This document shows positions 48,626 through 61,065 of a stretch of 64,000 nucleotides of DNA, one piece after another (the first letter of the stretch is position 1; each line of letters starts with the position of its first letter). The position numbers were made by a program, and so were the translations under genes. The DNA comes from Poronia punctata (taxonomy: Eukaryota; Ascomycota; Sordariomycetes; Xylariales; Xylariaceae), in contig MU401481.1 of the NCBI GenBank assembly GCA_022579005.1, positions 208,488-272,487 on the forward strand, read 5' to 3'. Below the pieces are notes generated by a model, which was not told where the DNA came from, made no database searches, and was given only the letters and a program-made list of their open reading frames with translations.

Positions 48626-50493
48626 TTACGGCTTGCAGCGACCCATGAATCGAGGGTAAAGGCAGGTTGTGCGGACGGTATGTTGGTTGGCGATCCATGC
48701 AAGGAACCGCTCAAGACCAAGACCGTAGCCTCCATGGGGACTAGTACCATATCTATAAAGAGGTTAGCGATCCAATAGTTGCAGGCAACGTAGGGTAATA
48801 ATAGGTAAGTCGCCAGAGAAATCGGTCAAAGCAAAGAAAGTGAAGCCAAAAAAAGAGAGACTTACTTCCGCTGGTCAGTGTACCAGTAATAATCCGTTGC
48901 ATCGATTCCTTGCCTCTTGTAGGCTTCCAACAGCTCTTCGTAGCCTTCCATCCTCATACTGCCACCGACAATCTCACCAACGCCAGGCATCAAGCAATCG
49001 ACGCTCTCCGTCACCCGGAGATCAGCCGGGTCTTTCTTCATGTAGAAGGCCTTGATTTCCACGGGGAAATGGGTTAGGAAGATGGGCCGGTTGATGGCGT
49101 CCGTCATCTTGCGCTCGGCAGCTTCGGCGATGTCGTCGCCGAAGACGTGCGGGTTGCCATCCTCGTTGGGGATTGGCGGGTCCTGCGCGTTGAGCCAATC
49201 GATGGCGTCGGCGTACTTCATGCGCATGAACGGTCGCGACGGCTTCTGGAACGTCGGGTTGAGCTCCTTTAGGTGCGCCGCGACGGATGGGTTGTCGAGC
49301 ACGATATCGATGACTCGGCAGATCACCTCCTCCAAGTGCACGAGGAGGTCGTCAAACGATATAAAGTCGAGCTCGGCCTCCACGTGTGTGTATTCGGAGA
49401 GATGGCGACGTGTCAGACTCTTTTCGGCGCGGAAAGACTTCTCGATACAATACACGTCACCCAAGCTAGGTAGGACCGTCTCCAGATACAGCTGAGAGGA
49501 CTGAGTGAGGTATGCAGTCTCATCGTAATAAGGGGCGCTGAAAAGGGTGGCACCTCCCTCGACCTGGGTCTGCACCAGGGCAGGGGGCGACACCTTGGTA
49601 AGTTCCATGTCGTCGTACACCTTTTGGAATGCACGCTCGACGGCAGCGCGGATCTTCATGAGGGCAGATGCATTCTCTCCACGGAGGACAAGATGTCTGT
49701 TGTCCAGCATTTGGGTGTCCCACTGGTTCTGTTGGGCGGAAACGCGGTTGGTGATGGCATCCTCGTCGCTTGGGGAAGCACCGAGCACCTCGTAGTAATC
49801 CACATGCAACTCCCGTCCATCAGGGGCAGACTGTCCCTCGGGCACCTTGCGCATCTCGCCGTACAGCACTAGCGACGTGCCCTGGGCAAACGTTAGGGCG
49901 TCATAAGTCTTGGTCAAGTCACCAGCCTGTAAGACGCATTGCAGCTGTCCATATCCATCCACAAGTGTAATGAAGGTGGCCTGCTTCTGTGCTCGCAGCC
50001 GGTGGATTCTGCCGTAGACCTGCACTCTCGTGCCCTTCTTGTCACCTTCGCCCAGCTCGATATCTTTGCGACCGATCTTGATCTTTTGCGCGGGAAGGTC
50101 TGGCTTCTGGAGCACAATCTTCTTGGCAGCTTCTAGGTTCTGTAGACGGGCTTTCTTCTGTTCTTCCTCGGCGGCGGCAGCCTGTTGCTGCTTCTGAAGC
50201 TTCTTCTTGTGGGCGTCGACAGCGTTCTGAGCCTTCTTGACGGCACTCTTGGCAGGCTCCTTCCATTGCAACCTCACGGAGGGGTCCTCATCCTGTCCCA
50301 CGGGGCCGGTGACAGAAGCGCGGATCAGGTATTGAGGTGTCGGTTTCTGGAAATTCTGAATATAGGCGCGCGGAAGAGTCTTGTAGGGCTTCGATTCCGA
50401 TCCGTCGCCGGTTTCGTCGTCACCTGCATCCGTGTCGACGTAGCATTTCTCGTCGTTCTTGATTCGCTCAGCGAGCTCCTGTACAGCAGCCAT
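48626..50493 (-). CDS. DED81: Cytosolic asparaginyl-tRNA synthetase
   Basis: Exons complement 48866-50493 and 48626-48752 (intron 113 nt, splitting a Lys codon) encode about 584 aa. The enzyme charges tRNA-Asn in the cytosol. It has a lysine/alanine-rich N-terminal extension ([19 protein letters not shown]), an OB-fold anticodon-binding domain ([32 protein letters not shown]) and a class II catalytic core. Core motifs are [30 protein letters not shown], motif 2 [27 protein letters not shown] (given in parts: [16 protein letters not shown]) and motif 3 [12 protein letters not shown], which lies in the second exon. The ending [14 protein letters not shown] is typical. No mitochondrial presequence is present at the chosen ATG ([11 protein letters not shown]); upstream in-frame GTG at 50526 is ignored. 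Confidence 0.96.
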
Positions 50494-51355
50494 TGTTACG
50501 AATTTGCGACAGGACTTTTTGCGCACCGGCGCAATCGCAATTCGGACAGATTGTTACGATTTGGTTATTCTAGCACTGCTGGGTATTACAGGCCGAAGGT
50601 ACTAAATAAACGTGGGGTCTGGTTTTTGTTGAAAGTCGTCTGGAATATTTTAGGGCGAAGGAGGGGTGGTGGGGTTGATGCTTCGACAAGAGTTGCTGTT
50701 TGTTATCTGTTCATTTTGTATTCGACTTGTTAGTGGTACCTCCGGTATTTCCTATGTAGGTACCTTTGGTAGTGGCGCTCCTCTCATTGATAAGGTAGGG
50801 TACACGTACAAGTAATGGATTTGAGTCACCCTCACTGCGAGTCCGGCAACTACTAAATAGGCAATAATTTATCGAGACAGAAGCGACGGCAAGGAAGCAA
50901 TCGAATGCAGAATATACCAATACGGACTGTTCATTAGGTTCAGTATAATCTATTGAAATATCGCAGACTATGGCCTGGATTTTATTATACCTTGCAATGA
51001 GTCAGAAATCCTGATTATCTACCGTTTATCGGCTTTCATATATATAGATGACCTGTATGAAACAACCGTGTAAGTGATCCTTGCATATGCTGATAAGAGT
51101 TCCAAGTTGGGTGACATCCATATCCTCTCTAGATACTTTAGGTGCCGGGGGAGATCAAAAGGACCAGTTCGTTGAGGCATAAGCTACCATGTAACCCCAA
51201 TGCAGTACAGTTCGATACGAAAAAAAAAAAAAAAAAAAAAGGAGTCAGGGGAAGCTGCGACTTCTCATTCAAATCTCCATATTTCGATTCATGCCACCAT
51301 ATATATACGGGACGTCTCAGAAATCACCATATAGGAAACGAGTCGTACATTGGCC
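50494..51355. other. Intergenic region with a poly-A tract
   Basis: 860 bp between the AsnRS start (minus) and the agmatinase stop (minus). It holds the AsnRS promoter and a run of 21 A at 51220-51240. No gene is seen. Confidence 0.6.
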
Positions 51356-52860
51356 TCAGAGCTCATCCTTCTCCTTCTCCTTCTCCTTCGTCGTCGTCGT
51401 CGTCTTCGTTTTCCCCATATCCTGCATACCTTTCTTAACCATGGAGCTCAAGATCTCAAACACAACCTGTGCGCCCGCGAGGGCCGTCTCCTCACCATTC
51501 CCCTGATACGCGGGCGAAACTTCGACGATATCAGCACCAACAAGATTTAGATCCTCAATACCCCTCAAGATCCGTATCAGCTCTCTCGTTGTCCAGCCGC
51601 CGGGCTCTGGTGTTCCCGTGCCGGGCGCGAACGCCGGATCCAGCACGTCAATGTCCACGCTTAGATACACCGGGTCTTCAGTCCCAAACGTGTCCATGAT
51701 AGTCCGCACGATACCGCTTGTCCCCATATCGTCGATATCATCGGCGCTGAGGCGCACCCAGCCCTGTCTGTCGTCGTCCTCGTAATCCTCAAAGTCGTCG
51801 CCTGAGAGCCGTGTCCTCAGGCCGGCGTGTACCGACGACGAATTGGCCAGCAGTAAGCCCTCCTGTCCCGCGAGCCAGAACATCGACCCGTGGTTAAAGT
51901 GCGTCTGCTCCGATGTCCAGTAGCTCGGGTACTTCTCCGGATGCCAGGTGTCCAAGTGCGCGTCGAAATGTAGCACGCGCACTGCTCGCCCATGTATGGA
52001 TTTCAACGCCCGTAGCGCCGGTAGCGCTAGGCTGTGATCGCCGCCCAATGTAATCAACTTTGGTTTGGTCAGGAGGGGCGAGACAGGTGGGCGAACCCCC
52101 AGCTCCGAGAACGCGGCCGTCATTTGTTTGAGCGCCAGCGCATTGTCCATCGGAACCACGGGTATGTCGCCGCAGTCGAGGACTTTGGCCCAGTTCTGAT
52201 AGGGGTTGATACCCGCCCGCGGGTTGAAGCCTCGGAAACTGGTCTGACGTGCCGAGGCGCTCCGTATTGCCCTAGGCCCGAATCGAGCGCCTGTTGATAA
52301 AAGATTGTCAAGGTAAGTAAGTGGTAGTTGTTTCGAGAATATCGGATTGGTGTCTTTGATATAGGTCACACTTATGCCCACCCAGAATGCCGGAAACTTA
52401 CCTGGCCGATAAGACACTGCTGTGTCGAACGGAGCGCCGATGATGGCTATGTCGAATAGCTCGGTAGGTGTAGTTAAGCATTTTACGTGTTTAAGATGGG
52501 CAAATGTAGAGATGCCGCTAAACGCCCACTATACAGAGAGGTTAGAAGTCAGCATCGAATCTTTCTCAGTTCGATATTAGAGGAGGAAAGGAAACCCCAA
52601 TCTCAATATCTCCTATAATGCTATGTAAGGAAATATGATTTGGGGAAAAATGAGATTCCACTGCCAATACCAAGTGTCACAGCATTACCAAGGACGAACA
52701 ATTCTCGACGACAACATACATCCGTACCCCATTTTGCTTCCAGCTCGTCAAGCTCTTCTTGACTCCATTCCCGAGTCTGCCGTGAATCGTCTCCCCCGCA
52801 CGCAGTCACAAGTGCGGTATAAACCCCCAATGTAAACCAGGTAAACTTTTGTAGCTTCAT
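51356..52860 (-). CDS. Agmatinase-family ureohydrolase with signal peptide and C-terminal KDEL
   Basis: Three exons, complement 52720-52860, 52402-52528 and 51356-52290, encode about 400 aa. The N-terminus [20 protein letters not shown] is a typical signal peptide. Exon 2 begins [14 protein letters not shown], and the junction [14 protein letters not shown] is conserved in fungal agmatinases. The manganese ligands are all present: His175 (GGDHS), Asp199, His201 and Asp203 (FDAHLD), Asp302 and Asp304 (SVDIDVLDP), so it should be active. Agmatinases hydrolyse agmatine to putrescine and urea; the substrate could also be a related guanidino compound. The acidic insert EDYEDDD lies near residue 260. 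The C-terminus is a Lys/Glu repeat ending in KDEL, an endoplasmic reticulum retention signal. Both introns have GTATGT/GTAAGT donors and end in TAG or CAG. Confidence 0.92.
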
Positions 52861-54398
52861 AATAGAGAGAGCGCTCGGAGTTTGCGCCGTCAGTCCAATC
52901 AGCAAAGGAATAAAGAAGGTGCCAGCCACCACAGTTGTTGAATACAAGGAGGACGCAAGAGGCATGTACCTACATGCTATGGTTGGAAACAGCCCCCCTC
53001 TCGGCCCCCCCCCCCCAAACCAGCACCTTATCTGCAGTTTACCTGCATCTACGATTAGGTACTGCATTGGTAACTTCACAGGCGCCCGCCAATAGAGAGG
53101 GATCACCAAAAAGAGCAGGTATATGCCCAAACTCCAACTTTGACACCTCAATTCCATACATACATCATCTATCGGTGAGCTTCACATTGATCAAATGATG
53201 TAGGTATTTCATATTTTTCTTCTTCAGCGAGTACATAGGTTCGTGTACAAATACATACAGCTGTGAGATGCCCACATGTACAATCTACGTACGTTACCAC
53301 ACACAGGTGTCCAAACTAGCAGGGCCAGAGCCAAGGATACATCTACTCCCTGCAAAAGACGGGAAGTACGTAACGACAGACCCTGGTGCAGAAGAGCAAT
53401 TGGGGACAGGGGCCGATGCCTAACTTGAATAGACTTTGTACACGTATAAGCGTCGCTTTATAAATACGCAGTAAACAAAAATCAAATGTCCACATGAATT
53501 CGTGGGCTCGGGTTTGGATACAGCTGTCTCGGATTTGACATCTCGAATGATGATATTTATCGGAAAGATTGACAATATAGAACTGTCTATTGGTGATCAG
53601 AGGCGGTCTACCTACTCGTAAGCACGAGTCTATAATAAGTGTGGGTTTTCTTCAGTGTGGGGTGACCTACAGGGCTATCAGATGCCTAGACAGGCATGTG
53701 TTCGTGTAGGTGTGTGTAGACACGTGGTGACGGGGGTATATCAAAACAGCATGGGGACGGCGCAACAGGCCAAGGTAATAGCGCAAACACGACGAATACT
53801 GGACAAAGGATAGAAGCAAGAAATCATATACTCCCAGCTGAACTCTGGAAGAATCAATTTAATTCAGATGCACTCCAATCGCCAAACAACCCTATCGAAG
53901 CCTTGCCTGCATGTATGAGTGTCCCTCCAAGCCGTGCTGTCGATTGTATTGGAAAAAAGAAAATCAGAAAAGGGCGAGCATGCTCCGGCCACTGCCTTCA
54001 TCATGGCGAAGGAGCTAAGAGCCAGACTTTTGTACCAAATACAGCGTCTTATAGTGTCGTCTTTCCTTTACGATAGATGCATCAGAATCTGCCACCCATT
54101 GTATGCCAGCGGGAGCAGTGATATCAGGCAATGCTCCTGCTGGACAAGAACAGTCCAGCAGTAACTACTCCGTCTTTCGTAGGGCCCCATGGTTGCAGAA
54201 CTGTTATAGCTACCAACCATCTATGATGCTGCCAGCGCAGGTGCCCTATGAAGAGGTGTCTGCGGTAACAGCGAGATCACGCCAAAATGACGCTTACGCA
54301 GGCGAAAAGCGGCAAGGGAAGCGCTCGTCCCCAACTCAGCAAATGCTTCCATAGATAAGAGGCACCACTCCCCGGTATGATGTCGCCAGCTGATCACC
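52861..54398. other. Intergenic region, no supportable gene
   Basis: 1.5 kb between the agmatinase start and the Cdc42 stop. A C10 run occurs near 53007. The agmatinase promoter lies at the left. Open frames here are short and featureless. Confidence 0.6.
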
Positions 54399-55491
<1,093 letters not shown>

Positions 55492-58400
55492 TTTTGCTTT
55501 ATGGAATGCTCCGAGGAGGGAGCAGGAAACGGTTGATGGCGGGTGTAGTTGTCCTAGCCTGGGGGTCGAGGGGGTTTGACGGGGGGTTTCTTATCGTAAG
55601 CGCGCTGATGGTAGGTAGCTGTCGGCGGGTAACGGCCGGTATAGTTAACAATGACTCGGGTTTGGTTGGTTGGTTTTGCAGGCTCAAGCTGGCTGGCTAC
55701 TTTTTAGGTATTTATTTGGAAGGGCAGGTGGACGGACTAGGTAGGTAGGCTGACGGAAAGAGGGAGAAAAGAACGAAAAAAAAAGTGAGAGGAGAATGCC
55801 AGGATGTTGACAATTGGGGGCGTAAACCGTCTCAGAAAGCTTAAATTATCGGCGACGCAGGAGTGGAAGTGTGCTAAGATACCCGGACTAAAAGGGAACT
55901 CTACAACCTGGGCAGGATTATAGAATTGTGGCAATTGACCGTGGAGTTGGACTCGAAGGTATAAAAGTTGTCAAAATTGGCAAAGGAATTGACAAAGAAT
56001 TGTATTGGAAGTTCATGCGTCGCCCTGTTTTATTTGGGGGTAGGGGAACAGTAGATACCTAATAACTGCTGCAGGGTCGAAATGAGACGGAGAGAAGCAG
56101 ACAGACCAGGACCCAAATGGCGAAACACCTGATGATAGCAAGATGGGTAAACAGGCTTGGACAAGTACAGCACAGCACAACACAGCACAGGGCAGGACAG
56201 CCAGCACAGCACCGTGACCAGTCGGATTGGATTGTAGTTGGTTGAGTGAGACCCTTTAGGTGGGTTTCTTAATTCCTATTCGCTGGACTGACGCTCTACG
56301 GGGGGTGTTTCCTCTGCTTTGCTCTGCTTTGCCTTGCCTTGCTTTGATTTTCCGGGCGGTGCTGTGGTTGGTTCCAAAGTCACTTTGTTAGCATTTGAGA
56401 TAGGGAATTTGGGTACTGCTACTAGTACGAGGGACTGCTGGCCACCAACGACAATGTCGGGGCTATGGGTTGGGCACGTCACTTGTGATAATAAGCTGCA
56501 CTTCTACTGCTACCTCACAGAGTGGGTAGCTTGTGTTTCTGGGACATGATCAGGAGAGGGACAGCAAAAGGAGAGCGGGGGGAGGTGAAGTTTAGGTAGG
56601 TACCTCGTAGATACTTTGACAGTCTAGTCCCAATTTAGACTACACATATCTATTACATTGTCACTTTTAATCTCGTCATTGCGGTAGAGTTGTGTGGTAG
56701 GTGTGGTGGCTCAAGGCTTGTACAGGCGCTCATGCAGGAAAGCTGCCTTCCTCGTACCTACTGATGTACCTTCTGGGGTAGGTCCAGTATCTGCTCTGCT
56801 CTTAATTTTCTGGTGGGTCCGACCACTTGCTAATACCGGGATTATGCATACTCCCCTTTATTACGGTGTCTCCCGTAGGTTATATTGTTACAGTAACTAC
56901 TTTCCCACCTAAACTAAACATAATGCAACTATGATATGTATTCTTTAATGCCAGTAATTTCCGGTAACATGTATCTTGTCACTCTTATATGATCTCTGCA
57001 GCACCTGATTCCGCCCTGCCTCAAATGCGGAAAAGACGCAAGGGCGAGAAAGAGATTGCTAGTCGCTGGTGATGCAACTATCGAGCCCCAGTCACGTCTA
57101 ATCACAACCTTCGAGACGGCTGGACAACGCCATCTAGACTAATTTCGGCCATGTTGTTTCTTCCTTGGACCTTCGTAGCCGCCACTTCCCTACTATACCG
57201 ACCTTGCAATAAAGCCTGCCCCTAATTTCGCACTCTCATCAGACAGAGAAAATGTCGATGAAGTTTAAGTCGTTACGGTAACCAGGCTTCAAGCGGTAAA
57301 CACCAGATTTTCATCAAACTAAAGATGGTAGCAAAGGGCTGCGTCAGCGTTCTATTCCTAGGTGTACAGCATATGATCTAGGACGGTTCTGTTTTAGCCC
57401 ATATTTTCCTTTTATCCCTCACCGTTCTTGGTGGTTCTAGTCTACTCGTAGCTATCTACATGCCTATCCACGTCTATCGCATCTACGTGTAAGTATTGCA
57501 CATTACGAACTATCCGCTCGTACATGGCAGTTCGACTTGGCAGGATGTTATCGCTAGCCACTCTGTACACGTCAAGGCTGCTTGCGTCCGGTTACTTATA
57601 GTAGACTTACGAGTAGTAAGTAGCTCGAATCTGGACATGCCACACATTTCACGTCTATCTATCTATAGAAGTCGGTTCAGAATGTGAGATGTGTGGTCTT
57701 CGAGATGATGATCTGATCGGACCATCGACAAGCCCTTCCAGCTCCGTCCCTTTCCCTTTGCTACACAAGTTAAACCCGTCAGCCGTTCGTCCGCGGTAGG
57801 GTGCGACACTTTGAGGCATGTTGCAGCATCTAGGCGGGCCGCGCGTTTCTACTGCGAGCATACCACGTCCCTGCCATCCTCCCTCGGTATCAAAACAGGA
57901 CTCTGGTATTTGGGTCTCCAAAGACCTATGCGTATCACCGAAAATAACTTTGGCGGAAATTCAGGCACCCAGTTACCAAGTTACCCAACCACCCGGTTAC
58001 CCATGAGGTCACAGTTCGAGCGAGTCCCAAGGGTCACTTGTCAGGCCCCGCCTCGTGGTCGACTTGGATGGGCTTCCCACAGAGGAAAGGAGTGAAGGAG
58101 TCGGTATGCGAATTCCCTAGGAGCAACATGGGCCGGGGTCCCCCCCATATATATTATATATGTGGAGGCTACCGTTCCGTCTGTCTTCTAGAATAACCGT
58201 GTATCTATTAATAATTGTTGTTAAATGCAGCTAGCAAGTCGCAGCCGACGCAAGCAACAATCGAGGCTGCGGCCTTGTGTAGTCTTCCGTACGGTCAGTC
58301 GTTGCTGCGGGCTGATGTGCATCGGAGCGCATCAAATCTGCAGAAGGGGGGGGGGGGGGGCACTATAGAACCCAACGGTGTCGTATTGATACGTCGAGAT

Positions 58401-61065
58401 GTTTCCGACTTTAATAATCTAGGAGCCTAATGCCACTGAAGCACGAGGCTTCTCCAAACCCGATATAGGTAATCGGTGCCGTGTTCTCGCCTGTGTGTGA
58501 ATGCACCGCCTCGTCACCGTCAAGGGCCGGGAACCGGAAGAAGGGAGGCCAAAAGGAGGATACCTACATATGTAATCAAACGGCATCGTACGAATGCTGT
58601 GTTGTCGATCGGATCAGTATCCTGGGCAACATTGGGACGCACTCCAACACAGCTCCATGTCAGCTGCGCAACCACACAAGTTCAACCTTCCGTATACATA
58701 CCCATGCCCCGTAAGTGCGCTTACTTCGTAGTCGCCAGTTATTTGATAAACCAGACACTTGTTGGAGATTACCCTGGAAAGTCAAGCAACAGGTATGCAC
58801 GTTGGGGGACGACATACCTAGGTTACATCTCTTAGCTGTAGGTCAATTTTCATACAAGAGGCACACATTCCTTCCCAGACGATCCTTTTCGTTGCCGCTG
58901 ATAAGGAAGCAATACCAAGTTACTGTTTAGATATGTAGATTCCATGAGCTCTTCTTTGCTGGGCTGCACACATGGTAGGTTAGGGTCCTCTAGTAGGTAG
59001 TATCTCTGGCTGTTGACCACCTGCTCTCCGAATCTCTTGGAAGCCTAGATTTTTAAATATCCCATGCCCCATACCGGAACACCAGATAATCTACTAGACT
59101 CCTACTTGTATATATATCCAGGCATGCTACGGAGGATCCATGTTGGGAAGTCCATTCCATCCGGGCCGGCGAGTTCTACGGGCCGTATCTGCTGCCACTC
59201 AAACATTAGGCAGTCCTTTTCGGCCCGCCTTGTCTCAAGTCTAGGGGAGCCTACAAGTGTCTTACTTTCGACCTCACCTCGATAGAGTGCATGCAGTAAC
59301 GTATACTAGCATATCCTTCACATTCTCATACCCAAAGAGTTTGTTCGCAATGGAGCCAGCGAGCAGGCGACACATTCAACGGAGTGTGCCATATTAGCAC
59401 TCATATAAGGTACATACCTAGGTAGGTTAGTACTGGGTGTGATACACCCTAAACCTAGCACATCGTGTTGACTCATACTAGGTATTGAGATAGAATCTCC
59501 TGTTTCCTGCAGAATTAACATTGGATGCCCAGAGCCAGGATTGTGCAATACCTGGAGTGCTCTTGGATTCCTTCCCATACCAATTCAACCTATCTAACGT
59601 AGTATATAGGCTAGTTCTAGACTAGTGCTTGACTACATCGTGTCTTTGCAGAAGGAGACGAGACTTGTTGGCTAGCGGGAGGAACAACTAGCAAACATTC
59701 ACCTGCTACCTCACCGGTTAATCACATAAATTACAGCTTTGTAGGATAATAAGGATACAGTTGGGCAAAAAATGTCGGCCCTGAAATGGCCTGACATTTT
59801 TCTGGTGTGTCCCTCCCTATTGTTTGGCCGGCCGGCCTGAGTCTGGATGCCTTGAAGTTAGATTTGGGGGGTGCGCCGGCCCGGTTTGAGTGCGATGCAG
59901 CAGTTATCGAGTCCAAGCCCTACGAGATGCAGGCTAAAGCACCTAATTACCAGACTAGACAAGAGGTGGATTCTGACTGGTATTCTAGAGCTCCTCTATC
60001 CACGATGCATATGTAGGTAGGTATGATGTATGTATTACTGTACATATACACTGCATCTACCTACTTGTACACATGGTGGTTGGTTCTATTGCTTGTGAAG
60101 AAAACCACATTCATTACCGGATCGAGCATGACTGGTGCTGCGGGGGTAGAGTTCGTTTTTGGGAGGTTAGCTCTTCGACTTTTTGTTGTTGGTACGGTAG
60201 ACGAGCTCCAGGAACCAACCAACCAGCCAGCTTGCCAACCTCGACATTCCACTCATCATTGCCACTTCTGCACGATATATGTGTTCCTGGCACTTGTAGA
60301 AGGTCTCTCGTCCATTCATCTTCCTCATAACCACGTAGCACATTAGCTAATGCTTGCAATAATTATGTCTTTGCGGGGTGTGGCTCCCCCCAATCCCACA
60401 GCGGATCAAGTTCAAAATTACTGCCTGCTCGTACTCTACACACATACCTAACCTTACATACATGTATTGCGTGTTTGTAGTTTAATGTTCTAGAGACTGC
60501 GTCGGTAGCATGTTTTATGATGTATGTAGTAGTTCAGCTGTGATGCCGTCCAACCAGAGCATAAGTCATTGCATAGCCCGCGCGCTTTCAAAAGTTTCGC
60601 CTGCATTGCCATCATTACGCGCCCTACTTTTCACACTGCATTAATTGGCCTCGGGAGTTCGAGGAGAAGCACCACCAATAAAGTTGGTGTCTGTAGTACA
60701 TGAAGATGTTGGGAAGGAGGGCAACTCGTTCCTCCCTTGGCTTTAACTTTGTTTTTGATTCTTGTCGCTCAAGTTGGTGCGAGGTGAAAGAGCCTCAGCA
60801 ACATTCCCGACTCCTTTTTAGCGCCACTTCTTCTCCTTCTCTCCTGTCTTATGCTACGATATATCTGTATATACAAAGGATTATTTAGTTATTTGACGTT
60901 GCTGCAGGAACAGACCGATGTATGGCAGCATTGAATTGCCGTCGCACAGACCGCTTTCACCAGACAGCCTAGGTATGTACTCAAGGTACATCTGTGGATC
61001 TGCTAGTTGCAAGGATAAGTGGACCACATAGGATAAGGGTACTAATATATAAAGGACAATGTAAA
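55492..61065. other. Long intergenic region, no supportable gene
   Basis: 5.6 kb from the Cdc42 start to the AT-rich block. It contains a CAGCACA-rich stretch (about 56165-56212), a TGCTTTGCC-rich stretch (about 56314-56346), a G12 run near 58347, an AT palindrome near 58146-58162, and many GGTAGGTA/TACCTACC motifs (for example 59411-59430, 60013-60022). Frames of up to 119 codons lack any recognisable feature. Confidence 0.55.

Noticed and set aside
51208..51240. B-box-like GTTCGATAC followed by A21, resembling a SINE tail
   Set aside because: No pairing T-arm, no A-box upstream and no flanking duplication that I can see.
52861..53157. Extension of agmatinase exon 1 upstream of 52860
   Set aside because: Begins with a non-ATG codon or distant Met; the ATG at 52860 gives a proper signal peptide.
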